DNA of 64,000 nt from Girardinichthys multiradiatus (Eukaryota > Chordata > Actinopteri > Cyprinodontiformes > Goodeidae): assembly GCF_021462225.1 (NCBI RefSeq), contig NC_061800.1, positions 4,164,501 through 4,228,500 of the forward strand, read 5' to 3'. Under the pieces are notes generated by a model that had not been told where the DNA came from, did not search any database, and saw nothing but the letters and a program-made list of their open reading frames with translations. Position numbers and translations under genes: made by a program. Below, in pieces: positions 1-12,400 of the stretch (its first letter is position 1; each line of letters opens with the position of its first letter).

Positions 1-2211
1 CAGTCTCTCAGTTTCTTCGTGGCGTGCTGAGCAGGCTCGAACGTCCTCTCGGTCACGCACTGAAATCGGCTGAACTCCGAACGGCCGTGGAGGGAAGTGA
101 TCCCTATTCGCTCCCTCCATCCAGGGAGGAGGTCAGGCCAACCGCTTCCTCCTTCTTATCACCTGAGTGGAGGTGGGAGGTGGCTGGTCGGGGCAAGAGC
201 TTTCGAGCTTCCTCTGCTACTGTGCCTTGGAGGCAGAGGGTTTCTGTGGAGCCTGAGCAGCTGATTGCGCTTTCGGTTGTCTCGGGATCCTGAAGGTGGG
301 GGGGAAGCGAGCTGCCGCCTGGGTAAAAGTCTGGCGCTGGGGTGGCGGGGCCGTGGTCCCAGTAGCAAATGTGCGTCTGGGGAGACACAGCTTCAAGGCT
401 TCATCATCACTCTTCTTCTCCTCCCACCTTTTTTGCGTCGAGGTGACCGCTGCTCCGAACAGCCCCTGAGGTGTGATGGGGGTGTCCAGGAGGTCCTCCT
501 TCTCTTTAGTGGAAAGCATGGTGAGGTCCAGCCACCTGGCTCTCTCCTGCAGAACCATGAGCCCCATGGTTCTGCCCAGAGCCTGGATTGCCACTTTATG
601 GAGGTGAAGGCAGTGATCTGTTATGATGCACACTTCCTCCCATAACGCAGTGTCAGGTGAGGCGGTTATCTGCTCCTCAAGTTCCGCCTGATAAGCCATC
701 AGCAGCGACGAGGCGTTCAGAGCACGGACTGAGAGCGCCACAGCCCTGTAGGACATATCCGTCAGGCTGGACTGAAAACGGTCCGCTCTTGAAGGGAGGG
801 CGGGACCACCCGCTGACATGGAGGTCTTTGGGTGTAGGTGCGCTGCCACCGCCGGCTCGACTGGTGGCATCTGGCGGAGACCGCTTTTTTCCATCCCGTC
901 ACAATCCAGCACTGAACTGCCAGCCACCGGGTGCTTCTCCTTAAAGGGCTTGTTGCGCCAGGAGACGGCCAGTTCTTCCATTAGCTCCGGAAAAAACGGC
1001 AAGAGTTGTCTGCCTGTTTTCCGTGCTTTTGGTAGCTTCTTTCCGTCGAATCGGGAGCGGACTACCTCCGCCTGAACCTCGGGCCACTGGATGTTTAACT
1101 TGGCAGCAGCGCGTTTGCGCACGTCCTGCAGGTCAAAATCCAGCTCATGCATATCATGACCGGGTTGGCCCGCGCCTGAGGAAATGGGTTTTGCAACCCG
1201 TCCTGACGGAGGCGGAGATGGGTCATAATCCTCATCGTTATCCGAGAAGGGCATTTCCGAATACAGGTCAGAGAGTTCATCGTCTCCCGCCATCAGGAAA
1301 TCCAGCGGGCCGGATGCGGGGCCGTGCTTGGACATTTCAGGTGGCAGAGGGTCCATGGCGTCGAGGATTTCTCCCCAACTTGGTCAGGCTACTGCATCGG
1401 TGGTCAGAGAAACCGCTTGATCGGCTGGTTCTTGTACGGATGCTGTCGAAGCCAACACTGGGTCGTTGCTGGACAATGTCGACTGACGGGCCAGACGGCG
1501 ACGGAGCATCTTGAGGGAGAACCGGCTACAGTGAGAGCACTCTTCCCCGGGCTCAAAGGCTGCTTGAGCGTGTTTCAGACCGAGACACAGTTTGAAATTG
1601 TATTGTCACACGGGCAGGTTCGTGCCTGTATGCTCTCCTCAGTTTTTGTGGAAGACTTGGCAGTCTCCATGTTTGAAGGAGATCTGGCTGTGAGGCTACG
1701 AAAAGGAAAAGAAAACTAGCTGGTGACAGCTAAGCTAACCAGGTGTGGCTAGGTTGGGGGGAGCGTTGCGGCTTCCCTATGGGTAGCTTACAAAGGAAGT
1801 ATTGCTACTCTGTAACGGACAACCGTAGCAAGTAAGTTGACCCACTTTTTTTTTTATTTTGAGTATTTCTACTCTTCCCGTGGTATTTCTACCGAGGGAA
1901 TAGCTACTCTCCGTGATACTGGACAAACCCAGAGCAAAGCGCCCGGTGACCGAGCTTGCGCGCGTGTCTGTGGACACTTTAGCTAGGCTCCGAAGAGAGG
2001 CCGTATCTAATGGAGAGCTAGTTAGAACTTCTGCTCGTTGCGAGAAGAGGTTTTTGAATAAACTATCAGTGCAGCAACAGCCCTATAAATAGGGGGAGGG
2101 ACCCTGCCCTCTCTGACACTGACAGGCTTATTTCCAGCCAAGGAGCTTCTGATGTGTCACACCGAGGGCGTACCCCAATGTGAGACACGAAACGAATGCT
2201 ATGAAAGAGAA
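1..2211 (-). mobile_element. DIRS-like retrotransposon, 5' part (gag-like frame plus terminal region)
   Basis: A long minus-strand frame (217-1356) resembles the first (gag-like) frame of fish DIRS retrotransposons. Upstream of it, 1500-2211 has no coding potential and looks like the terminal repeat and leader. It ends abruptly at about 2211, where an unrelated non-LTR retrotransposon resumes in the same orientation, so this element seems to have landed inside that LINE. The reverse transcriptase and tyrosine recombinase would lie left of base 1 and are not visible. The DIRS assignment rests on remembered family sequence; the boundaries are approximate. Confidence 0.6.
217..1356 (-). CDS. DIRS-type gag-like ORF1 protein (transposon)
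   Basis: An open frame of 379 codons from ATG at 1356 to a stop just below 217. The N-terminal third is acidic and Ser/Pro-rich. It is followed by a helical region with ELMEELAVSW, LNASSLLMAYQAELEE and VLQERARWLDLTMLS, then a basic Pro/Gln-rich tail. This order and the motif LCLPRR before a proline-rich tail are what I recall of ORF1 in fish DIRS elements, thought to be a capsid-like RNA-binding protein. No zinc knuckle is visible. The frame is uninterrupted, which suggests a fairly young copy. It belongs to the transposon, not to pikfyve, whose intron it occupies. Confidence 0.6.
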   Translation of the reverse strand: MDPLPPEMSKHGPASGPLDFLMAGDDELSDLYSEMPFSDNDEDYDPSPPPSGRVAKPISSGAGQPGHDMHELDFDLQDVRKRAAAKLNIQWPEVQAEVVRSRFDGKKLPKARKTGRQLLPFFPELMEELAVSWRNKPFKEKHPVAGSSVLDCDGMEKSGLRQMPPVEPAVAAHLHPKTSMSAGGPALPSRADRFQSSLTDMSYRAVALSVRALNASSLLMAYQAELEEQITASPDTALWEEVCIITDHCLHLHKVAIQALGRTMGLMVLQERARWLDLTMLSTKEKEDLLDTPITPQGLFGAAVTSTQKRWEEKKSDDEALKLCLPRRTFATGTTAPPPQRQTFTQAAARFPPTFRIPRQPKAQSAAQAPQKPSASKAQ

Positions 2212-4250
2212 CCACACTGCTCCTCCTGAAGCCGAGGTTCGACTATCAACCGGACTCTCCTCTCCAATACCCTTGCGTAGGCCTTACCAGGGAGGCTGAG
2301 GAGTGTGATCCCCCTGTAGTTGGAACACACCCTCCGGTCCCCCTTCTTATGAACGAGGACCACCACCCAGTCTGCCAGTCCAGAGGCACTGTCCCCGACC
2401 GCCACGCAATGTTGAAGAGGCGTGTCAACCATGACAGCCCAACAACATCCAGAGATTTGAGGTACTCAGGGCGGATTCTCATCCACCCCTGAAGCTTTGC
2501 CACTGCGGAGCTTTTTAACCACCTCAGTGACTTCAGCCTGGGTGATGAAAGAGTCCAACCCCGAGTCCCCAGCCTCTGTTTCCACCACGGAATGCGTGAC
2601 GGCAGGATTGAAGAGATCCTCCAAGTACTCCTTCCACCGCCCGATAATGTCCCCAGTCGAGGTCAGCAGCTCCCCATCCCCACTGTAAACAGTGTTGGCG
2701 AAGCACTGCTTCCTCCTCCTGAGGCGCCAGACAGTTTGCCAGAATCGCTTCGAGGCCAACCGGTAGTCCTTTGCCATGGCCTCACCGAACTCCTCCCAGG
2801 CCCGAGTTTTTGCCTCTGCCACAGCCCGGGCCGCAGCACGCTTGGTCTCACGGTACCCGTCAGCCGCTTCAGGAGTCCCACAAACCAACTACAGCCGATA
2901 GGACTCCATCTTCAGCTTGACAGCATCCCTTACTGCCGGTGTCTACCACCGGGTTCGGGGATTGCCGCCGCGACAGGCACCGCAGACCTTACGGCCGCAG
3001 CTATGGGCAGCAGCATCGACAATAGATGCAGAGGACATGGTCCACTCGGTCTCTATGTCTCCAACATCCCCCGGAATCTGATCAAAGCTCTCCCGGAGGT
3101 GGGAGTTGAATACATCCCTGACCAAGGGCTCCGCCAGGCGTTCCCAGCAGACCCTCACTATGCGCTTGGGCCTGCCAAGTCTGTCCGGCTTTCTCCTCCT
3201 CCAGCGGATCCAACTCACCACCAGGTGGTGATCGGTGGACAGCTCAGCCCCTCTCTTCACCCGAGTGTCCAAAATATGCGGCCGAAGGTCTGATGATATG
3301 ACAACAAAGTCGATCATCGACCTCCTGCCTAGGGTGTCCTGGTGCCAAGTGCACTGATGGACACCCTTATGTTTGAACATGGTGTTCATTATGGACAATC
3401 CGTGACTAGCACAGAAGTCCAATAACAAAACACCGCTCGGATTCAGATCGGGAGGCCATTCCTCCCGATCACGCCTATCCAGGTGTCACTGTCGTTTCCC
3501 ACGTGGGCGTTGAAGTCCCCCAGCAGAATAATTGAGTCTCCGGGAGGGGCACTATCCAGCAAGCCCCGACAGGGACACAAAGAAGGCCAGGTACTCCGCA
3601 CTACCGCTCGGCCAGTAGGCCGAGACGACAGTCAGAGACCTATCCCCAACCCGAAGGCGCAGGGATACGACCCTCTCATCCACTGGGGTATACCCCAACA
3701 CGAGACGGCTGAGCTGGGGGGCAACAAGCAAACCCACACCAGCCCGCCGCCTCTCCCCGTGGGCCACTCCAGAGTAGAAGAGAGTCCAACCCCTCTCAGG
3801 GAGATGGGTTCCAGAGCCCACGCTGTGCGTGGAGGCGAGCCCGACTATTTCTAGTCGATATCTCTCGACCTCCCGCACAAGCTCAGGCTCCTTCCCCCCC
3901 AGCGAGGTGACATTCCACATCCCTAGAGCCAGCCTAAGCATCCGGGGATCGGGCCGCTGAGGTCTCCACCTTCGTTCGCCACCCAATCCTCTTTGCACCG
4001 GTCCCTCACGGTTCCACCTGCAGGTGGTGGGCCCACTGGAGGATGGCCTCGCGTCTCTCGTTTGGGCTTGGCCCGGCCAGGTCCCGCGAGGGGCAACCCG
4101 GCCACCAGGCGCTCTCCAGCGAGTCCCGACCCCAGGCCTGGCTTCCGGGTGGGACCCCGGCTCCGCCGTACCGGGCGACGTCACGTGCCTCGATATTTTC
4201 GTCCTCATGAGGGATTCTTGAACCGCTCTTTGTCTGACCCATCACCATAA
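2212..4250 (-). mobile_element. Non-LTR retrotransposon fragment (endonuclease plus start of reverse transcriptase)
   Basis: Minus-strand frames run in order from about 4208 down to 2212. First comes an AP-endonuclease region (3552-4208 and 2943-3428, with MWNVTSLGGKEPELV, LTVVSAYWP, TMFKHKGVHQCTWHQD and STDHHLVVSWI). Then a linker (2466-2888) and the start of a reverse transcriptase (2199-2503, with KKGDRRVCSNYRGITLLSLP). Several frameshifts break the polyprotein, so it is dead. The RT stops mid-domain at the DIRS junction; the missing part may lie beyond the left edge. The clade is not assigned. A 3' fragment that I believe is the same family sits at 47975-48175. Confidence 0.8.
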
Positions 4251-4254
4251 ACTG

Positions 4255-5110
4255 AAACTATCTCTGTAATTATGCTGCTATAGGCTTAGGCTGCTGGAGG
4301 ACATAATGACCACTTTCACCCATTTCGCTACATTCACACACTACTCTCCAATTTTGCATTATTTGCTGTTATTTCAGCTTCTAACTTTATGTTCTCTCTC
4401 TTTTCTCTTCCTAGAAGCTATTCCTGGCCTGACTCTGTGTCTACCTGTGACACCTTTCTGGAGAGGGGCATCGTTCAAGCTTCTGCTGGCAACAACCTAA
4501 TGCTCACCTTATACAGATGATCCACTTGGCCCTGTCTTTCAGTGTTTAACCCTTTCTCTCTCCTAGATATAGCAATTGACTGAGCTTTTACTGTAACTAA
4601 TTATATGTGCTTTCTTTCAGACTCTAACCTTGAAAACTGGTTCAAAGTTGATCTGTTCTTTCTTTCTAGGTGAAACGACTAAAGGAGCTACATCCGCTAA
4701 CATTTACTTTTCCTTCCCATAGAAAGTACTCCTGGATCAGATGGCAGATGGCCGCTCACATTGAGCCTGGTTCTGCTGGAGGTTTCTTCCTGTTAAGGAA
4801 AGGAGTTTTTCCTCTCCACTGTCGCTACATGCATGCTCAGTATGAAGGATTGCTGCAAAGTCAGCGCCAGTGACTGTCCACTGTCTCTACATGCTCATCC
4901 AGGAGGAGTGAATGCTGCAAGTCACTGACTGGATGCAATCTGCTGGGTTTCCATAGATAAAAAAACATTTTATCTAATTTGAATAGATAACTGAATCTGA
5001 CTGAACTGTTCAATGGTTAGGATTAATTGGAATGTATGTACTTGACTTTGTGAACTGCCTTGAGACGACATGTGTTGTGAATTGGCGCTAAATAAATAAA
5101 CTGAATTGAA
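4255..5110 (+). repeat. Teleost interspersed repeat ending in a TTGAA-type tail
   Basis: This non-coding stretch contains phrases I recognise as common in teleost genomes, for example CTGCTGGAGGTTTCTTCCTG near 4778. It ends with AATTGGCGCTAAATAAATAA followed by CTGAATTGAATT near 5082-5110, the usual 3' tail of a fish non-LTR-derived repeat. The family is not assigned and the 5' limit is uncertain. Confidence 0.5.
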
Positions 5111-5680
5111 TTACAGATCCCTCCACCTTGCTCTGTGCTACAGCCCTCCCTCCACAGCTCCTCCACCCCAGGGTAGCCCGCTGTGAACGCACAGCCTACT
5201 CTATGTCATTGGTCTTCTTCCGTTTACCCTTTTTTGTTTTCTGAGCAGGTGACACTCAAGAAATAGTCAGATTTCCTGTAATGTTAGGTTGTTTCTCCGC
5301 CATTAGCACAAGTGCAGCACACCGGCAATCCTGAGCTTGAATGATTGTATGCGCTGTGCGAAGGAGGGGTGTGAGCAGTGCGTACACAAGCGTGATTAAC
5401 ACTGCTCATACATTGCTCCTAGGTCTGATTTGTTGTTTCTGACCAGAAGCAGTATATTTCTGCAAATGGCAGTAGGACCACTGGGAGGAGCCAGAGGAGC
5501 TTGATTTTTTCATCGATTACTGGTCCCATATTCTACTGTCAAATCATAGTGAGAATTTTAACAAATATGTAAACAATACATTTTTACAAAAGTTTAGATT
5601 AGACCAGAGTAGACTCAAGTTGGTGCAAAAACTGCAAAAGCCCTACAGAATCCATAAGTAAGATCTTTGGTTCTACATAC
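5111..5680. other. Pikfyve intron remainder, nothing recognised
   Basis: About 570 bases between the repeat block and the last visible pikfyve exon. No convincing exon, RNA or transposon end was found. Confidence 0.5.
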
Positions 5681-6431
5681 CTTTCTGGTCTGCAGGAGGT
5701 GGCACGTGTGGGTACTTGGACCGCTTCTTAATGTGAAAGTTCACATTGTTCTGCTCCATGTTGAGGTTGATGGAGGCGGCAGAGTCGCTGTCCACCGCTG
5801 AGTGGAAGCTGCTGACCGACGTCCTCTTGCTGGGGCTGGCAGAGTCTGGACACAGGCAGATTTTAAACACACCGAAACCAAAGCTGCCACAAGCAAAGCT
5901 TTGCCATGCTGTCAGGTATGAGATACCTACTTGGCACGGTGTAGTCGGACTCGTAAGCAAGTTGCTCTGGGTCACTGTCGTCAAACTTGATGTCTTTGAA
6001 CCAGGATGGCTCTGACTGTCCCTCAATGGAATTGATGCTGTCGCTGTCTGGAGAAGGTGTTTCAGAGAATTCTGTGCTCTACAATACAGATGGAGAGGTT
6101 GTCACAGTCTGCACATCTTTCATTTAAGCACAAAACCAGTACAGTGGTTGGTAACACCTCCACCCCACCCACCAGTGGAATCAGTCAATAATATGAATCA
6201 ATATGGCAAAGAATTAGATTAGCATCCTGACAAACATGTCAGTTATTTCTGCTCCTGTGTGTTGAGTAGATGGGTTCCTACCTGCAGGGGGCGATACAGA
6301 GCATACTCATCCCTGAACAGCTGGTCATGGTGGGTGACGCAGTCGAGCCAGCGACCGTCTACTAATGCCTGGCCTATTGCAATAGCCTGGGCCCTGTGGC
6401 GCGCACACACACACACACACACATGCACACA

Positions 6432-6465
<34 letters not shown>

Positions 6466-9400
6466 GAGCTTTAAAAAGAAAGTAAAGGCAGACACTGACA
6501 GGTAAAAACAGTACAGCAATAGCTCAGATCAGGTTAAAGCTTAGATGTATTTATCATAACAAGGCAGAAAGAAGTTAAAAAATAACTTCAAACCTTTAGA
6601 AAAAAACTGCTAAAACATGAATTTTAAATTCAATTAACACAGAATATACAGGTCCTTCTCAAAATATTAGCATATTGTGATAAAGTTCATTATTTTCCAT
6701 AATGTCATGATGAAAATTTAACATTCATATATTTTAGATTTATTGCACACTAACTGAAATATTTCAGGTCTTTTATTGTCTTAATACGGATGACTTTGGC
6801 ATACAGCTCATGAAAACCCAAAATTCCTATCTCACAAAATTAGCATATTATTAAAAGGGTCTCTAAACGAGCTATGAAACTAATCATCTGAATCAACGAG
6901 TTAACTCTAAGCACCTGCAAAAGATTCCTGGGGCCTTTAAAACTCCCAGCCTGGTTCATCACTCAAAACCCCAATCATGGGTAAGACTGCCGACCTGACT
7001 GCTGTCCAGAAGGCCACTATTGACACCCTCAAGCAAGAGGGTAAGACACAGAAAGAAATTTCTGAACGAATAGGCTGTTCCCAGAGTGCTGTATCAAGGC
7101 ACCTCAGTGGGAAGTCTGTGGGAAGGAAAAAGTGTGGCAGAAAACGCTGCACAACGAGAAGAGGTGACCGGACCCTGAGGAAGATTGTGGAGAAGGGCCG
7201 ATTCCAGACCTTGGGGGACCTGCGGAAGCAGTGGACTGAGTCTGGAGTAGAAACATCCAGAGCCACCGTGCACAGGCGTGTGCAGGAAATGGGCTACAGG
7301 TGCCGCATTCCCCAGGTCAAGCCACTTTTGAACCAGAAACAGCGGCAGAAGCGCCTGACCTGGGCTACAGAGAAGCAGCACTGGACTGTTGCTCAGTGGT
7401 CCAAAGTACTTTTTTCGGATGAAAGCCAATTCTGCATGTCATTCGGAAATCAAGGTGCCAGAGTCTGGAGGAAGACTGGGGAGAAGGAAATGCCAAAATG
7501 CCAGAAGTCCAGTGTCAAGTACCCACAGTCAGTGATGGTCTGGGGTGCCGTGTCAGCTGCTGGTGTTGGTCCACTGTGTTTTATCAAGGGCAGGGTCAAT
7601 GCAGCTAGCTATCAGGAGATTTTGGAGCACTTCATGCTTCCATCTGCTGAAAAGCTTTATGGAGATGAAGATTTCATTTTTCAGCATGACCTGGCACCTG
7701 CTCACAGTGCCAAAACCATTGGTAAATGGTTTACTGACCATGGTATCACTGTGCTCAATTGGCCTGCCAACTCTCCTGACCTGAACCCCATAGAGAATCT
7801 GTGGGATATTGTGAAGAGAACGTTGAGAGACTCAAGACCCAACACTCTGGATGAGCTAAAGGCCGCTATCGAAGCATCCTGGGCCTCCATAAGACCTCAG
7901 CAGTGCCACAGGCTGATTGCCTCCATGCCACGCCGCATTGAAGCAGTCATTTATGCAAAAGGATTCTCGACCAAGTATTGAGTGCATAACTGTACATGAT
8001 TATTTGAAGGTTGACGTTTTTTGTATTAAAAACACTTTTCCTTTATTGGTCGGATGAAATATGCTAATTTTGTGAGATAGGAATTTTGGGCTTTCATGAG
8101 CTGTATGCCAAAATCATCCGTATTAAGACAATAAAAGACCTGAAATATTTCAGTTAGTGTGCAATGAATCTAAAATATATGAATGTTAAATTTTCATCAT
8201 GACATTATGGAAAATAATGAACTTTATCACAATATGCTAATATTTTGAGAAGGACCTGTTTTTTTTACATGTAAGCATTATTTTAATCAGCATATATGCA
8301 GTTTTGTGCTATTTTCTGGCTTCATGCATGCTAGCAGGATTTGACCAGGACTGTTAGGAGCTTCATCATGTGCTAGTGGAGATTCAGTCATTCAGGACAT
8401 AGCAAATCCAAAAAAGGTTCAAACACAAAACAACTGGATTTCAGTTGTTGTATCTTGTTGTAGCTAAAGACGTTTCGTTCTTTATCTGAAGGGCTTTCTC
8501 ACTTTGAAGTTAGTGAGGGAGAAGTTCCAAGCTTCAAGGCTTTGTTTTATAACATTTCTTGGAACAGCTTCGTTATGCAAGTCCAATTTCCCCCCAAAAG
8601 CTGCCAATGTGCAGCTACCCACCAAGCAATCTGTTCTCTCAATAGTTTGGTATATGAAAGAAAGCCCTAAATGTTTACAAGAAGGTGAATAAATGCCTCT
8701 GCCAGTGAGATTATACCTGGTGGAGATGGTGCCATTCCTCAGCAGCCAGTTAACAAATTCCTTTCCCACGATGCAGTTAGGGTAGGTCCTCAGCCAGTAT
8801 CTGTGGTCCTGGAACTCCATCCCTGTGTTGTTATGGCAGATTTTCTTCCACAGCTCCTTCAACTGGGAAGAATCCTGAAACAAACAGTTTTTGTGATCTT
8901 ATTTAGACTGGATGAGAGGACATGAGAAACATCAGAGGGACAGAACAGACCAGGGTGCATCCAACATTAAAATTTTACGACACTGCTGCTAAAGAATATC
9001 CCTCCATCCAACCATTATATAGTTAGGAATATAAGACATCAGCTCATTTGATGAACCAAGCACACCGTGTGTTGTACCACGGCAGCTCCTTCGTTCTGAG
9101 TTTAGTCTGAACACTGCAGAACCTGGTGGACTTGTATTTAGTGTATTAGAACATCCAGCAAGGTCCTCTCCTCATGTGTTGGCTTCATTAACTCTTCAGT
9201 GAGATGGATTGAGGGGGTCATGAGCAATTAGTATAAGATCCAAACTATCCCTTCAAGCACATAGTTTTCTCACATCAACTGACAATTAAAACCTACATTT
9301 AAATTTAAACCTCATTAAGGCACACAGGTCTAATAGTCTGACAGAAGGGTGTTTTAGGGCCAAAAGCCCAGGCTCCTGGCCCCCAATGGAGCCCTATCCA

Positions 9401-12400
9401 GCCTTGGAAGTGTGTTTAGAGATGCAGTTAGCTCACCCAATTTTGGCAGTGAATTTCACTATAACAGATTAAAGAAACTAATGCCCCTTTTCCACTGGCT
9501 CCACCTCACTCCGTCTCTCACTACTCAGCACAAAACCAGTGTTCCACCTACCCACTTTGACCACAGTGAAGTGGAAGTTTTAGGTTGAATATTGGATATT
9601 CATGCTCCGTGGATCAGCGGAGTCTTCCTCCTGTTTGATCCGAAGCAGGCAGTCTGATTATGGGCAGCTGCTCTCTGCCTGCTCCCTCCTGCAGACGCTG
9701 GTTCTCCTAAGGACCGTCAATACATTTCCGAGCCAAACACGCTGTTTCATGGTGGTATTGTTTTCCGGGATTTAGGATATTATTACATACAGCGCCCCTA
9801 CCTGCATGTTTTTTTTTCTTTTCTTTCAAAAGTCAGGCATGGTTTCGAATTTGTAAACAGTAAAATTATATTTAGGTTTGACCCGCTCCGGCCATTGTGG
9901 TCCTTAATATTAATGTAGTCACTCTTGAGTTATATTAACTTTTCCCTGCACTACCTCAGTGAAAACCTTCTAATTTCTCCTGATCTAACGTAAAATCAGT
10001 GAGAAGCAGTCTGTTTACATCTCATGTAGCTCCTACTCAGCCCTGGTTGTATCTGCTCAGGAGTAGGGACCAAAAAAAAAAAAAAAAACAGTAACGGGAA
10101 CGCTCGCAAATAGGGCCAAGTGGAGTCGAGCCGGGCTAAGAGGAGCCAGTGGAAAAAGAGGCACAAATGTCAGTAACATGAAGAACAAAGCACAAACCAG
10201 CAGGATCTTCCTCTCCTCCTCACTGTGGTCCAGCTTGGTGCCGCTCTTGGTTCCTGACATGGCTCGGCTGGTCGGTGGACTGACCGAACTGTCATAGGTG
10301 GGAACCAGGGTGGATCCAGAGCGATCCAGGGATAGGTTGGTCACACTGGCAGACCTAAGAAAAACAGTACCTGAGTTCCCAAAGCCACTTTGACTATAGC
10401 TTGGGGAAAAAACAATCCTCTGATGTCATTTTATTTCTAAGCTACTGATTTTCATTTCTTATGTACTGTTTTTACTTCCTATGCGCTCCCCTTTAAGAAC
10501 TGTTATGAGGTTGTTTTGCTTATTTTCATCATCATCCTAAATAATCAGGGTTTTAACTAATCATAAAAGAAAAAGCTTAAATATAAGGAATTTTACACAA
10601 TAAAATACAGGTAAGAGTTACAATAAGATAACAGAAAAAAAAAACTAATAAAGAAAAAAAAAACATTTTCAGTTCCTCTTCAGTACTTGGACACTGCTCA
10701 TTATGTTTCACCATTTCTATAACTATTTTTCTGTGCTTACTATCCAATCTACATCCTTAGTTCTCTGTGTGGTACTCCCATCATTCCATCGGTAAAAGGC
10801 AGTACTGTTGGTCAATGATATGTTTGCTTGAACCAGTTTGACTATGTTGTGAATAGTCACGTTTCCTTTGGAGCAACTCAGCCCCCTCGGGTGCTGATGC
10901 TACTGATGCTGAAGTCACCTGAGCAGAAAGTGACGCTCAAAGCTCTGATCATGTTGCAGTCCACCCTTGGCTATTTTTTCCTATATTCTCATTACAATGT
11001 TGCATAACTGTATTGCATATTAAAGTGAAAGATACAACAAGGGTTTAGGTAAAGCATTCTTTATGCACCTCACACTGTTTAGTTTATGCAAGCAGATCAC
11101 CAGCTAAGCTAGGCTGCCACCAGTTGTTTGAAGATGTAAATCAAATCCTGCAGCATGAGACTAACAACTGTGAGACATGATTTATTATATGTTGCACATA
11201 TGCAATACAGCTAAAAATGTTCTGAATGCTAATCAAATGTTGCAGCAATCCCTGATAATAGCAATACTTCATCTCATGCTACGCTGTGCATATGCTGTCG
11301 GCGCTGATGAAGGTCAGCTGCCTTCAGCAAGCTGAAATCTTGAAGTGGCTCTGACTGATGGCAGCCTGACATACTTTAATTATTTCAACTACTTATTTGA
11401 CCATTCACCAGCACACATGGAGCACTAGATTTTCTACCCTAGGTCAGTTGACACTGAAATACTGAAAAAAAACAAAAAACTTTTTAAATACTCTGACATC
11501 TATAAGAAGACAGAGCACAGAGTAACGACAGCTTTTTTTAAAATTAATTACAGAAACCCTCTCTGCTGTAGTCGCCTGCTGCAGATATTGAACAAACCAA
11601 AGGAGAGAGCGACTGACCTTTTCCTCGCTGGTGACTTTCCCACATCCTCCTGCAGAGTGGAGAGTCTTGAGGTGAGGCCGCTGTTCTGAGGCTCCTGGTG
11701 AATCATGCTAACAACAGACACAGTGTGGTTTAGTCTGTTTCCTCTGTGTTAGGTCAGATTCATGAGCTCTACATCTGAATAAAGCAGAAGACTATAGGAG
11801 CTAGAGCTGAAGGTTTGGACAGATGTGGAAAAAAAGAAGGAAAAACCAACAAGACTCACTTCTTTCTCATCCCAATAGGAGTTTTTCTATGTCAACAAGA
11901 AAGACAGGGAAGTTAACAGTGAAAGTAAACAGAAGGCACAATAGTTGAAAACAGCAGGAAATGAAAGGAAAGTGTGCCGTACAGATGCATAATTTTCTAT
12001 TCCATTCAGTGTGTGATTGGTTCAAAGATGTTAGATAAGCCACCTACAGTTAGTAACACATCTTGTAGGCTTTTTTATAAAACTCATGAGGTCCAGATTT
12101 TAAATGTTTTCCTTGTATTCCTTATTAAGGCTCAATAACAAGATGCTAACCACAAGGGTTTGAATTAAAATATCACTGAAAACTTCATTTATTTTAGTAT
12201 ACATAGGCGACTGTGGCTCAGTAGGAAGAGTAGTCATCTTGCAATCAGAAGGTTGTGGGTTCGATTCCAGCTTCCTCCTGCCATAGGTCGATGTGCCCCT
12301 GGGCAAGGCACTTAACCTCAAGTTGCCTACCGATCTGCGTATCGGTGTATGAATGTGTGAGCGTTAGTGAGTGCAATTGGGTGAATGTGGCTCTAGTGTA

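Noticed and set aside
6243..6519. Short frames rich in repeated Cys-Val or Thr-His
   Set aside because: Translations of the CA/TG microsatellite.
12206..12280. A possible tRNA gene with perfect A and B boxes
   Set aside because: No acceptor stem pairing was evident and the sequence continues into a SINE body seen again at 18290.
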